Origin: Hymenobacter sp. PAMC 26628
Lineage (GTDB): Bacteria; Bacteroidota; Bacteroidia; Cytophagales; Hymenobacteraceae
Reading direction: 5' to 3'
NCBI RefSeq assembly: GCF_001562275.1
Contig: NZ_CP014304.1
Span: 3,906,001-3,970,000, forward strand
Length of the DNA stretch: 64,000 nt
The translations under genes were made by a program, and so were the position numbers. Under the pieces are notes generated by a model that worked only from the letters and a program-made list of their open reading frames with translations, ran no database searches and was not told the origin of the DNA. Shown here in pieces: positions 1-7,063 of this stretch. Numbering within the stretch: position 1 is the first letter of the stretch; each line of letters starts with the position of its first letter.

Positions 1-156
1 GACCGGATGCTGGACGGGCGCGGCATCCCCCAGCCGGCCTTGTTCGTGGCCGATGGCTTGCACCTCTCGCCGCAGGGCTACGCCCTCTGGCAGCAACAAA
101 TTGACGCCCAGCTGATTCGGATGCACCTGCAAGCCTTGCCGCCGGAACCCGCTTGA
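1..156 (+). CDS. SGNH/GDSL-type hydrolase, C-terminal end (partial)
   Basis: The reading frame is open from the left edge and stops with TGA at 154-156, giving 51 residues. It carries DGLHLSPQGYALW, which matches the block V Asp-x-x-His motif of SGNH/GDSL esterases, where the Asp and His complete the catalytic triad with an upstream Ser. That Ser lies outside the window, so catalytic competence cannot be judged. The family includes lipases, thioesterases and acetylhydrolases, and the substrate cannot be told from this fragment. The esterase gene starts 30 bases downstream on the same strand, so the two may be co-transcribed. Confidence 0.8.
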   Translation, partial: DRMLDGRGIPQPALFVADGLHLSPQGYALWQQQIDAQLIRMHLQALPPEPA

Positions 157-185
157 TCTGCCTTCACTTAGCCCCCGCCCTGCCC

Positions 186-911
186 ATGCACCGCGAATAT
201 CACGAATGGTTTAGCCCGGCTTTGGGTAGGCGAATGGAGCTGCTCGTTTTTGGTGAGGCCGGGGCCCGGGTGCTGCTGTTTCCCACCCGGCGGGCCCATT
301 TTTTCGACTACGAGAATTGGGGCGTGGTGGAGGCCCTGCGCCCCAAGGTGGAGCGCGGCTACTTGCAGCTCTACTGCCTCGACAGCATCGATGCCGAGAG
401 CCTCTATTGCGCCGCCAAGCACCCGGCCGAGCGCATCGGGCGCCACTTGCAGTACGAGCGCTACCTCCTCGACGAGGTGCTGCCCCTCACCCAGCGCAAC
501 CCCCACCCCTGCCTGATGGCCGCCGGGTGCAGCATGGGCGCCTACCACGCCGTCAACCTGGCCTTCCGGCACCCGCACTTGTTCGGCAAGGTGCTGGGCC
601 TGAGCGGGCGCTACGACCTGACCCAGCCGATGGCCTCCTTCCAGGACTTGTTCCAGGGCTACGTCGACGAAGCTGTGTACCTGAACACGCCCAACCGCTT
701 CCTGGCCAACCTCACCGATGCCTACTACCTGGCCAGCCTGCGGCGGCTGGAAATCACATTGGCGGTTGGGGCCGAAGATGCATTCCTGGCCGACAACTTG
801 TTTCTGAGCCAATTGCTCCACGCCAAGGGCATTGCCCACCAGCTGCACGTGTGGGCCGGTGAAGCGCACGCGCCCCCGGCCTGGCAGCACATGGCCGGGC
901 TATACTTATAA
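186..911 (+). CDS. Esterase family protein (alpha/beta hydrolase)
   Basis: A 241-residue protein of the putative-esterase (PF00756-like) alpha/beta hydrolase group. The nucleophile elbow GCSMG places Ser at about residue 116, and plausible acid and base residues follow in GAEDAF and GEAH near the C-terminus. I chose the ATG at 186 because MHREYHEW fits the usual start of this family. An upstream in-frame TTG at 153 would overlap the preceding gene and add eleven poor residues. There is no signal peptide, so the protein is probably cytoplasmic. Substrate unknown: relatives hydrolyse short acyl esters or S-formylglutathione. It follows an SGNH hydrolase fragment and converges with the DinB-like gene. 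Confidence 0.85.
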   Translation: MHREYHEWFSPALGRRMELLVFGEAGARVLLFPTRRAHFFDYENWGVVEALRPKVERGYLQLYCLDSIDAESLYCAAKHPAERIGRHLQYERYLLDEVLPLTQRNPHPCLMAAGCSMGAYHAVNLAFRHPHLFGKVLGLSGRYDLTQPMASFQDLFQGYVDEAVYLNTPNRFLANLTDAYYLASLRRLEITLAVGAEDAFLADNLFLSQLLHAKGIAHQLHVWAGEAHAPPAWQHMAGLYL

Positions 912-922
912 GCGGCCCGGCG

Positions 923-1516
923 CTATTCGCTGGCCACCACGGGCAGTGCGGCCAGTACGCGCTCGGCCTGGGCGGCGTGCCGCTGCAAGTGCACCACAAG
1001 GTATTCGAGCTGGTCCACCAACCGCAGGCGCAGCAAGGGAAACAGCGGGTTGGGGATGCGCACCGCGTTGGCGTTCACCTGGCGGGCGCGCAGCACGATG
1101 CTCAGCAGCTCGTCGAGCTGGCGGCTGTACACCTCCGTCACGGTGCGGGTGAGGCGGGTGCCGGTGGGGGCGTAGCGCTGGGGCGTCACGCGGGGTTTTT
1201 CGGCGGCAGGTATGCGCAGGCTGGCTACTAGGCGGGCGCCTATCAGGCCGTGCTTCACTATGGGGGCCGGCTGGCTGCCACGCTCCTGGGCCCGGCGCAG
1301 GCGGGCGCCGATGGTGGGCAGAAAGTAGCCGCCCACAATGTTGAGGTGCTCCAAGCACTCGCCCACGCTCCAGGGCCCCGGGCCCGGGCCCGGGCGGCGG
1401 TTCAGCACTTCGGGGCCCAGTAGCCGAAACCGGCGCTGCGCCTGCACCCGCAACACCAACAGAGCGTTGGTGAGGTCGTCGAAGAAATCGGAAGTGGCAC
1501 GGGGGAGCGCAGGCAT
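923..1516 (-). CDS. DinB family protein
   Basis: A 197-residue protein with the DinB/YfiT four-helix-bundle pattern. PWSVGECLEHLN contains His57, and the C-terminal VHLQRH contains His176 and His180, which fit the three-His metal site of the family. DinB-like proteins of this type are metal-dependent transferases or hydrolases, often thiol-related or linked to stress, and should not be confused with DNA polymerase IV. An unusual Pro-Gly run (RPGPGPGPW) precedes the first His. The gene converges with the esterase, 11 bases away. Its own promoter is not obvious. Confidence 0.8.
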   Translation of the reverse strand: MPALPRATSDFFDDLTNALLVLRVQAQRRFRLLGPEVLNRRPGPGPGPWSVGECLEHLNIVGGYFLPTIGARLRRAQERGSQPAPIVKHGLIGARLVASLRIPAAEKPRVTPQRYAPTGTRLTRTVTEVYSRQLDELLSIVLRARQVNANAVRIPNPLFPLLRLRLVDQLEYLVVHLQRHAAQAERVLAALPVVASE

Positions 1517-1638
1517 ACGCAGGAAGACGCTTACTGGAGTGTAATATTACAGCCAGTCACTCAATTCGGTTCAGCGGGCCTCCACCGTTTGGCGCGGGCA
1601 GTTCCAAAGCCGCGGCCGGCCCAACGTACGAAAGCCCT

Positions 1639-1681
1639 AAACAGCCCAGGCTTTCCAGCAATTGGAAAGCCTGGGCTGTTT
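1639..1681 (-). terminator. 18-bp perfect hairpin, terminator-like
   Basis: The arms at 1639-1656 and 1664-1681 are exactly complementary and enclose a 7-base loop. On the minus strand the stem ends in TTT and lies 22 bases after the stop codon of the disordered-protein gene, so it probably ends that transcript. It also separates that gene from the DinB-like gene downstream. Confidence 0.75.
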
Positions 1682-1702
1682 GGTTTAAGCGCGAGCGCTG
1701 GG

Positions 1703-2950
1703 CTATTGCTCGTCGGCTGTGGCGCGGCCGGCGTTGGGCTTCGGGGCCGTGTCGGCTTGCTCATCAGGGGTGCTGGCGGGGCGCGAACTTTCCTGGGCAG
1801 CGGAACCGCTGTTTTTGGCGTCGCGCTGGTGCTGGGTATAGTCGCCCAGGGCCGGCGAGCCGCCAGTGGCACCGGGCTGGCCAGCGGCGTACTGGTCGTC
1901 GTAGGAGCCACCCTTCGAGCCGAACCCTTCGTGGTTGGCTTGCTGGGCCGCGTTGGGGCCCCCGCCGAAGCCGCTGCGGTCGTTGCCGGTGGCGTAATCG
2001 GGGTGGTTGGCTTCGCCCTGGCGGCCTTTGTCGCCGTAGCCTTCGCCGGCGGCATCCGGGGCGGGGGTGCCGCCCGTGGCGGGAGGCGCCGGGGCCGCGC
2101 CGGTGGCCGCCGAGCCGCCGGGGCCGTTGGCCGAGCCCTGGTTGTCGTAGCCTCCGCGCGACGAGCGGTCGTCTTCGCCCTGGTTGCGCTGGGGCGTAGC
2201 GGTGGGCGCCGCCGTGGGCGTGGGGGCCCCGCCACCAAAGGCCGTGTGGCCGTAGTCGGCGGCGTAGCCGGGGCCCTGGGCGGGGCCGGCGCTGTTGTCG
2301 TTCTGCTGGTTGGCGCGGGCGTCGGTGCGGCCGGGCAGGTTGCGGGTATCGTGCTGGTTGCCGCGGCCGTCGGGGCCCGGCGTTTCGGGGCCCGGCGCGG
2401 GCGGCAGAGCGGCGTCGGGCGAGTTGGCGTGAACCAGCTGGTCGCGGTCGGGCAGGTAGGAGTTGTGCTGCGGGCCGGGCTCACCGGGCCCCCCGTAGTA
2501 GCGGTCTTCGGCCGAATTGTGGGGTTCGTAGTCGGCCTCGCGGTACTGGTTGCCGTAGCCGCCGTGGGTGTTGTGGTCGCCTTGGCGGCCAAACTCGCCC
2601 CGGCTGGCGTCGGCCTGCTGGTTGTCGAGGCGGGCTGCGTCGTCGAACACGGCCTGGGTGGCGTTGCTTAGGTTGCCGCCATAGATGTTGGGCTGCCCGG
2701 CCGCGGCCGGGTCGCCAGGCTCGGGGGCGAGGTCGTCCGGGTCGGCTTCCTTGTTTTCCTGCTGGCCATCGCTGTCGACGCCGCCCTGGCCCACGCTGGT
2801 TTCGGCGGCGGCCAGCTGCTCGCTCGACACCGGCCGGACTGGCGGCGTGCCCGCCGGGGGCACGGGCTGCGTGGCCGTGTTGCCCGCGGGGCCGCCCAGG
2901 CGGTTGCCGGCGATGTCGTTCGGTTCGGTGTTGAGGTTGTCCGTGCTCAT
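1703..2950 (-). CDS. Large hydrophilic, intrinsically disordered protein
   Basis: 415 residues starting MSTDNLNTEPNDIAGN, with no signal peptide, no hydrophobic segment and no recognisable domain. The composition is dominated by Gly, Asn, Gln, Asp, Pro, Ala and Ser, with regular Tyr and Phe in GYGNQY, DDQYAAG, GYGDKGRQG and GFGSKGGSYDDQ. This resembles a low-complexity, possibly phase-separating or desiccation-protective protein, but no function can be assigned by family. A long open frame on the opposite strand is rich in Gly, Val and Arg and looks like the usual high-GC mirror frame. This frame was preferred because it has a proper ATG, balanced hydrophilic content and a terminator hairpin after its stop. 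Confidence 0.7.
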   Translation of the reverse strand: MSTDNLNTEPNDIAGNRLGGPAGNTATQPVPPAGTPPVRPVSSEQLAAAETSVGQGGVDSDGQQENKEADPDDLAPEPGDPAAAGQPNIYGGNLSNATQAVFDDAARLDNQQADASRGEFGRQGDHNTHGGYGNQYREADYEPHNSAEDRYYGGPGEPGPQHNSYLPDRDQLVHANSPDAALPPAPGPETPGPDGRGNQHDTRNLPGRTDARANQQNDNSAGPAQGPGYAADYGHTAFGGGAPTPTAAPTATPQRNQGEDDRSSRGGYDNQGSANGPGGSAATGAAPAPPATGGTPAPDAAGEGYGDKGRQGEANHPDYATGNDRSGFGGGPNAAQQANHEGFGSKGGSYDDQYAAGQPGATGGSPALGDYTQHQRDAKNSGSAAQESSRPASTPDEQADTAPKPNAGRATADEQ

Positions 2951-3054
2951 GGGGCGAGGAGATTAGGGAGGAAGAAGGACCAGGGGGCCCCAAACTATAC
3001 GCGCCCCCCGGGCCACGGTTGGGGCCCCGGCGCGGCGGGTTGCGGGCGGGGCCG

Positions 3055-3062
3055 TATTTTTG
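3055..3062 (+). promoter_or_regulatory. Bacteroidota -7 box (TATTTTTG) for the cold-shock gene
   Basis: The sequence matches TAnnTTTG, the -7 element of Bacteroidota sigma factor promoters. It lies 37 bases before the cold-shock ATG, leaving an untranslated leader of about 30 bases. No clear -33 TTG at ideal spacing was seen. Confidence 0.55.
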
Positions 3063-3099
3063 CCGGCTACGCTTCTCTTTTATTTTCGATTCGCTGCTT

Positions 3100-3294
3100 A
3101 TGGAAACCGGTACGGTTAAATTCTACAACGACGCCAAGGGCTTCGGCTTCATCATCCCCGATGGCACGGAGGAGGAAATTTTTGTGCACCAAACCGGCCT
3201 CATCCACGAAATAGAGGAGGGCGACCGGGTGCAGTTCAACATCAAAGCCGGCAAGAAGGGCCCCAACGCCGTCGACGTCACGCGCATCGTGTAG
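3100..3294 (+). CDS. cspA: Cold-shock domain protein (CspA family)
   Basis: 64 residues, METGTVKFYNDAKGFGFI onward, matching a complete cold-shock domain. RNP1 is KGFGFI (13-18) and RNP2 is the IFVHQ stretch (27-31). These small beta-barrel proteins bind single-stranded RNA or DNA and melt mRNA structure during cold or general stress. The frame is open further upstream, but the ATG at 3100 gives the normal family length and sits 37 bases after a good -7 box. A strong bidirectional terminator follows, so the gene is monocistronic and ends against convergent gldH. Confidence 0.96.
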   Translation: METGTVKFYNDAKGFGFIIPDGTEEEIFVHQTGLIHEIEEGDRVQFNIKAGKKGPNAVDVTRIV

Positions 3295-3308
3295 TCCCTT
3301 TATCCCCT

Positions 3309-3347
3309 AAAAAAGCCGGCCCCGCGCACTGCGGGGCCGGCTTTTTT
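3309..3347. terminator. Bidirectional terminator between cspA and gldH
   Basis: A perfect 17-bp stem (3309-3325 with 3331-3347) has a 5-base loop and is flanked by A-runs and T-runs. It can end transcription from both convergent genes. Confidence 0.9.
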
Positions 3348-3364
3348 GCGTTGCGCTGCGGCCG

Positions 3365-3886
3365 TTATTTCTTTGCCGGGGCCTGGTGTTTGGCCACGCG
3401 CACGCCCACAGCCATCAGCCCGGGCAACTGGTCCTGGCGCATGAACTGCTCCAGCGTGAGGGTGTAGTTGCCGGGTTGGGCGAAGCGCTGGCGGGGCAGC
3501 GCCAGAATCTGGTGGTCGTAGATGTCGCCGGTGCCGCTGCCGCGGGGCTCGCCGGTTTTGGGGTCCATCAGCAGCATTTGGTGCAGCAGTGGGGCCCCCA
3601 CGCGGCCGCTGGGGCCCGTGAGCGTGGCCTTCACGTAGAGGTTGTAGAAGGGGTACACTGAGGCGTTGCGCACGTCGAAGTACACGTCGTAGCGCGCCGC
3701 CGTGTCGGCAATGGCAAACGTGAAGGCGGGCTTGCGCTGCACGTCCCACGAATTACTGGGGAAGTCGGTGTTCTCCTCAAATACGCGGTTGGGGTCGCAG
3801 CCAGCCAGCGCCAGCAGCCCCAGGGCCCCCACCAAGGCCCGCGGCCGGGCCAAAAATCTCACGTCGAAAAAGCGAAGCATAGGCAT
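3365..3886 (-). CDS. gldH: Gliding motility lipoprotein GldH
   Basis: 173 residues with a lipoprotein signal (ALAGC, Cys about residue 29). The diagnostic GldH features follow: CDPNRVFEENTDFP right after the lipobox, YPFYNLYVKATL, DPKTGEP, GDIYDHQ, and MRQDQLPGLMAVGVRV near the end. GldH is an outer-membrane-directed lipoprotein required for gliding in Flavobacterium and is linked to the GldKLMN/T9SS machinery. A second Met two codons in is an equally good start. It lies 14 bases after ricT, a pairing common in this phylum. Two T9SS-sorted proteins elsewhere in the window fit the presence of this machinery. Confidence 0.92.
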   Translation of the reverse strand: MPMLRFFDVRFLARPRALVGALGLLALAGCDPNRVFEENTDFPSNSWDVQRKPAFTFAIADTAARYDVYFDVRNASVYPFYNLYVKATLTGPSGRVGAPLLHQMLLMDPKTGEPRGSGTGDIYDHQILALPRQRFAQPGNYTLTLEQFMRQDQLPGLMAVGVRVAKHQAPAKK

Positions 3887-3900
3887 TTGCTGTCAAAAAC

Positions 3901-5604
3901 TTAAGCACCGGCCGGCGCGGGGCCAGCACCAGGGTTAGCTGCGCCGCTGCGGCCTTCACCGCCCCGGCCGCCGCCGCGGCGCGAGCCGCGGCCACCGCGG
4001 CCTTCGCGCGGGGCCCCAGCGTCGTCCACGGGGCGGGGGGCGGGGGCATCGGGGTTGCGCCGGGGGCCCTCGGGCCGCTCGGCGCGGGGCGGGCGCGGCT
4101 CGCCGACTTCGCCCTCGGGGCGGGGGCCGTCGGCCGAGCGGCCCCGGTTGTTGCGGCGGTTGAGGGGGCGGGCGGCGGCGCCGCGGCGGCCCCGCTGCTC
4201 GGGGGCCGCATCGCCGCCGTCCGGGGCCCCGGTGGCTTCGCGGGGCGCTTCTGAAGCAGTTGGTGCGGGCCGGCGCTCGGCGGCGGGACGGGCCTCGCGG
4301 GGCTCCCGTTGTTGTTCACGAGGTTCCCGGGGCTCGCGCGGCTCACGTTCCCGTTGTTCCCCTCGAGGCTCACGGGGTTCCCGTTGTTCACGCGGCTCGC
4401 GGGTGGCGGGGCGCTCGGCACGTGGCGCGCGTGGGGGTACGGTGGGCGCCTGGGTTTCGGCAACGCCGTCGGCGGGCTTGCCTTTTTTGCGCTTGCTGCG
4501 CTTGCTGTTGGTTCGGATTTGGTCGTCGAGGCGGTCGAGCGAGCCTTCCACGATGGCCGATACTTCGGGCTCCGGCTCCTCCTCGCGGGGCGGCAGCAGG
4601 GTCTCGATTTTCTCGCCGCGCTTGTTCATTTCGAGCAGTTCGCGCACGCGGGCGGCCTCCAGCATCACCCAGTTGTTATCGCCCTTGATGGCGAACCACA
4701 TGCGGCGGCGGAAGATGTCGGTTTTCTGCAAAAAGGCCTCGCCCTTTGTGGTTTGCAGTGGGCGCTGCACCTGCGGAATGTCCTTCAGGGCGTCGAGGTA
4801 AGCGTCGAGCTCGTAGTTGAGGCAGCACTTGAGGCGGCCGCACTGGCCGGCCAGCTTCTGGGGGTTCAGGCTCAGGTTTTGGTAGCGGGCGGCGGTGGTG
4901 CTCACCGTTTTAAAGTCGGTGAGCCACGTCGAGCAGCACAACTCGCGCCCGCAGATGCCGATGCCGCCGATGCGGCCCGCCTCCTGGCGCAAGGAAATCT
5001 GGCGCATCTCCACCCGCACCCGGAACTCGTCGGCCAGCCGCCGAATCAGCTCCCGGAAATCCACCCGGTCTTCGGCCGAGTAGAAGAACAGGGCCTTGGT
5101 GCGGTCGGCTTGGTACTCTACGTCGCTCAGCTTCATGCGCAGGCGCAGCTCGCCCACCATGGCCCGGGCCCGGAACATGGTGCCGTTCTCGAGGTCGCGC
5201 ACGGCCTGCCAGCGCTCCTCGTCGTCGGGCGTGGCCACGCGCAGGATGCTGCGGATGTCCTTGGTGTCGGTGGGCACCTTCTTCTTGCGCATTTGCAGGC
5301 GCACCAGCTCGCCTTTCAGGCTCACGTGGCCCAGGTGCCAGCCGCTGCCAGTGGCCTCCACCACCACGGCGTCGCCGGTGACGAGGGGCAGGCGGTCGGC
5401 GTTGCGGAAGAACTCTTTGCGGCCGCCTTTGAAGCGGATTTCCACAATGTCAAAGCCCGCGAACGAGTCGGGCACGTCTACGTCGGCGAGCCAATCGAAG
5501 ACGTTGAGGCGGGTGCAGCCACTGCTGCACCCGCCTTTGGAGCCGCAGCCGCCCACCTTACTGGTAGAGCAGCCGCCGCCGGAGGAACAAGTTGAACAAG
5601 CCAT
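3901..5604 (-). CDS. ricT: PSP1 domain protein, RicT/YaaT-like
   Basis: 567 residues. A Cys-rich N-terminus (MACSTCSSGGGC onward, about eight Cys in 30 residues) leads into the PSP1 domain, with CGRELCC near residue 217 and CGRLKCC near 255; in RicT such Cys bind iron-sulphur clusters. In Bacillus the Ric (Y) complex stimulates RNase Y mRNA processing and phosphorelay, but the role in Bacteroidota is not established. From about residue 345 the protein becomes a tail full of EPRE, REPREQ and RGRRG runs, plausibly disordered and RNA-binding. The start at 5604 was chosen over an upstream ATG at 5709 because a consensus -7 box lies between them and the Cys-rich start is typical. Confidence 0.9.
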   Translation of the reverse strand: MACSTCSSGGGCSTSKVGGCGSKGGCSSGCTRLNVFDWLADVDVPDSFAGFDIVEIRFKGGRKEFFRNADRLPLVTGDAVVVEATGSGWHLGHVSLKGELVRLQMRKKKVPTDTKDIRSILRVATPDDEERWQAVRDLENGTMFRARAMVGELRLRMKLSDVEYQADRTKALFFYSAEDRVDFRELIRRLADEFRVRVEMRQISLRQEAGRIGGIGICGRELCCSTWLTDFKTVSTTAARYQNLSLNPQKLAGQCGRLKCCLNYELDAYLDALKDIPQVQRPLQTTKGEAFLQKTDIFRRRMWFAIKGDNNWVMLEAARVRELLEMNKRGEKIETLLPPREEEPEPEVSAIVEGSLDRLDDQIRTNSKRSKRKKGKPADGVAETQAPTVPPRAPRAERPATREPREQREPREPRGEQREREPREPREPREQQREPREARPAAERRPAPTASEAPREATGAPDGGDAAPEQRGRRGAAARPLNRRNNRGRSADGPRPEGEVGEPRPPRAERPEGPRRNPDAPAPRPVDDAGAPREGRGGRGSRRGGGRGGEGRSGAANPGAGPAPAGA

Positions 5605-5669
5605 TAGGCTAAGGGTATATATATCGTGAGGCGGCGCTTTGTCCGGGCCGCAGAAAGTTCGGAATCTAG

Positions 5670-5677
5670 CAAAGATA
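5670..5677 (-). promoter_or_regulatory. -7 box (TATCTTTG) for ricT-gldH
   Basis: On the minus strand this reads TATCTTTG, an exact TAnnTTTG match 65 bases before the chosen ricT ATG. It lies inside the longer open frame, which argues against the 5709 start. Confidence 0.6.
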
Positions 5678-5753
5678 ATCGTTTCGGAAAGCCTACGGGC
5701 AACCCGCAACGACGCCCGGCCGCCGGGGCCCCAACCCCTGGCTAGGCCATAAA

Positions 5754-5782
5754 AAAAGCCCGCGGCAGAGCCGCGGGCTTTT
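5754..5782 (-). terminator. Terminator hairpin downstream of the decayed ADH copy
   Basis: A 13-bp perfect stem (5754-5766 with 5770-5782), 3-base loop, AAAA/TTTT flanks. It follows the remnant dehydrogenase on the minus strand, just as the hairpin at 7005-7040 follows the intact copy. Confidence 0.8.
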
Positions 5783-5811
5783 CAGGTAAACCAATCCGAG
5801 GAACCGGCTCT

Positions 5812-5975
5812 AAGCAGGCGCTGGGGATCCAGGGCTTCAGCACCACCTTCACGCAGTTCTCTTCCTTGTTTATTGCGGAAGATGCGGTAGCCGTGGGCGT
5901 CGTCGGCCAGGGGCAAGTGGTGGGGGATGACGTCGTCGAGCTGCACCTTACCGTCGATGGCGTACTGAAGGAGTT
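5812..5975 (-). pseudogene. Remnant of a zinc alcohol dehydrogenase 3' end
   Basis: The minus strand encodes a decayed match to the last roughly 48 residues of the intact dehydrogenase at 7064-8227. The order is GKVQLDD, then HHLPLAD, HGYRIFR, and EENCVKVVLKP. Four extra bases near 5870-5880 break the frame, and the stop codon of the intact copy is lost. The 3' untranslated sequence (AGGCGCTGGGG here, AGACGCTGGGG there) is also shared, so the duplication covered the gene end. Nothing upstream of about 5975 resembles the dehydrogenase. It is a truncated, non-functional duplicate next to the SDR gene. Confidence 0.85.
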
Positions 5976-6206
5976 ATGGCACGCCCCGGTGCCGCGCATT
6001 TGGATGGCGCGCGTCTACGACGGCCGGCGCTACCTCCCAAGGCTGATGCATTGCAGCGGCACCTACCGCATCTGGCTACCCGCGGCGGCCAAAAAACAAG
6101 TAGCCACTTTTGCTTTTCGTTCGTTAGGGAAAACAATCAGCTAGCTTGGCTTCAAGCTCTACCCTGGGGCAGGTTTCACTTTACTCATCTCCAAGCATCT
6201 TCCATT

Positions 6207-6941
6207 ATGGCAGGAAAACTCACCGGCAATGTAGCTTTAATCACGGGAGCCAGTGCCGGCATTGGCGAAGCCTGCGCCCGCGCGTTGGCTGCCGAAGGCG
6301 CCCAACTCATTCTCACCGCCCGCCGCACCGAGCGGCTCGAAACCCTGGCCGACGAGCTGGCGGCCCACGCCCCCCGGCCCATTATCGTCGTTGGCGACGC
6401 CCGCGAGGAGGAAACGGCCCGCCAGGCCGTGCAAGCCGCGCTGGACGGCCCTGGCCGCCTCGACATCCTGCTCAATAACGCGGGCACCGGCAACTACAAG
6501 AACTTGGTGGACACCAGCGCCGACGACTACGACGACATGATGGACACCAACATGCGCTCGACGTTCCTGTTCACGCGCCACGCGGCGCCGGTTCTCATCA
6601 AGCAGGGTTCGGGCACCATCCTCATGCTTTCGTCGATGGCCGGCATCTACGGTTTCGCGGGCGAGGCGGTGTACTGCGCCACCAAGTTCGCCCAGGTCGG
6701 CTTCACCCAAGCCTTGGATAAGGAACTGCGCCCCCATGGCATCAAGGTCGGGGTTATTTGCCCCGGCGGCGTCAAAACCGAGTTTGCCCTCGGCCGCGGC
6801 CGCACCGAGGATAGCGTGGCCCAGTCGGGCATGCTGGAGCCCGAGGACGTAGCCGGGGCGGTGCTGCTGGCCTGCACCCAGTCGGCGGGCTCGCGCATCA
6901 TCGAGATTCAAATGCGCACCATGGCCGAAGGCCTGACCTAA
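6207..6941 (+). CDS. SDR family oxidoreductase
   Basis: 244 residues with the classical short-chain dehydrogenase layout: cofactor loop TGASAGIG (13-20), NNAG near residue 90, catalytic Ser142 or Ser143, Tyr156 and Lys160 in YCATK, and PGGVKTE after the active site. It should be an NAD(P)-dependent oxidoreductase of the cytoplasm; substrate unknown. The open frame extends upstream, but the ATG at 6207 gives the standard family start MAGKLTGNVALITGAS. The gene lies between the decayed dehydrogenase copy and the convergent intact copy, so it may have been inserted or retained when that region rearranged. Confidence 0.93.
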   Translation: MAGKLTGNVALITGASAGIGEACARALAAEGAQLILTARRTERLETLADELAAHAPRPIIVVGDAREEETARQAVQAALDGPGRLDILLNNAGTGNYKNLVDTSADDYDDMMDTNMRSTFLFTRHAAPVLIKQGSGTILMLSSMAGIYGFAGEAVYCATKFAQVGFTQALDKELRPHGIKVGVICPGGVKTEFALGRGRTEDSVAQSGMLEPEDVAGAVLLACTQSAGSRIIEIQMRTMAEGLT

Positions 6942-7004
6942 GCCTTTCGCCGGGCTGGATCCTTCGGTAGCTTGCCGAAGCTAGCTCAGCCTTGGCTTAA
7001 AACT

Positions 7005-7040
7005 AAAAACGCCCTTCGCAAGCTTGCGAAGGGCGTTTTT
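7005..7040. terminator. Bidirectional terminator between SDR and ADH genes
   Basis: A 36-base palindrome with AAGCTT at its centre, flanked by AAAAA and TTTTT. It serves both convergent genes. Confidence 0.9.
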
Positions 7041-7063
7041 GCTGGTAGGCAGACGCTGGGGCC

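Noticed and set aside
1589..2671. Long plus-strand open frame of 360 codons opposite the disordered-protein gene
   Set aside because: Monotonous Gly/Val/Arg/Ala content typical of the mirror frame of high-GC coding DNA. No domain, and it runs through the terminator hairpin of the minus-strand gene.
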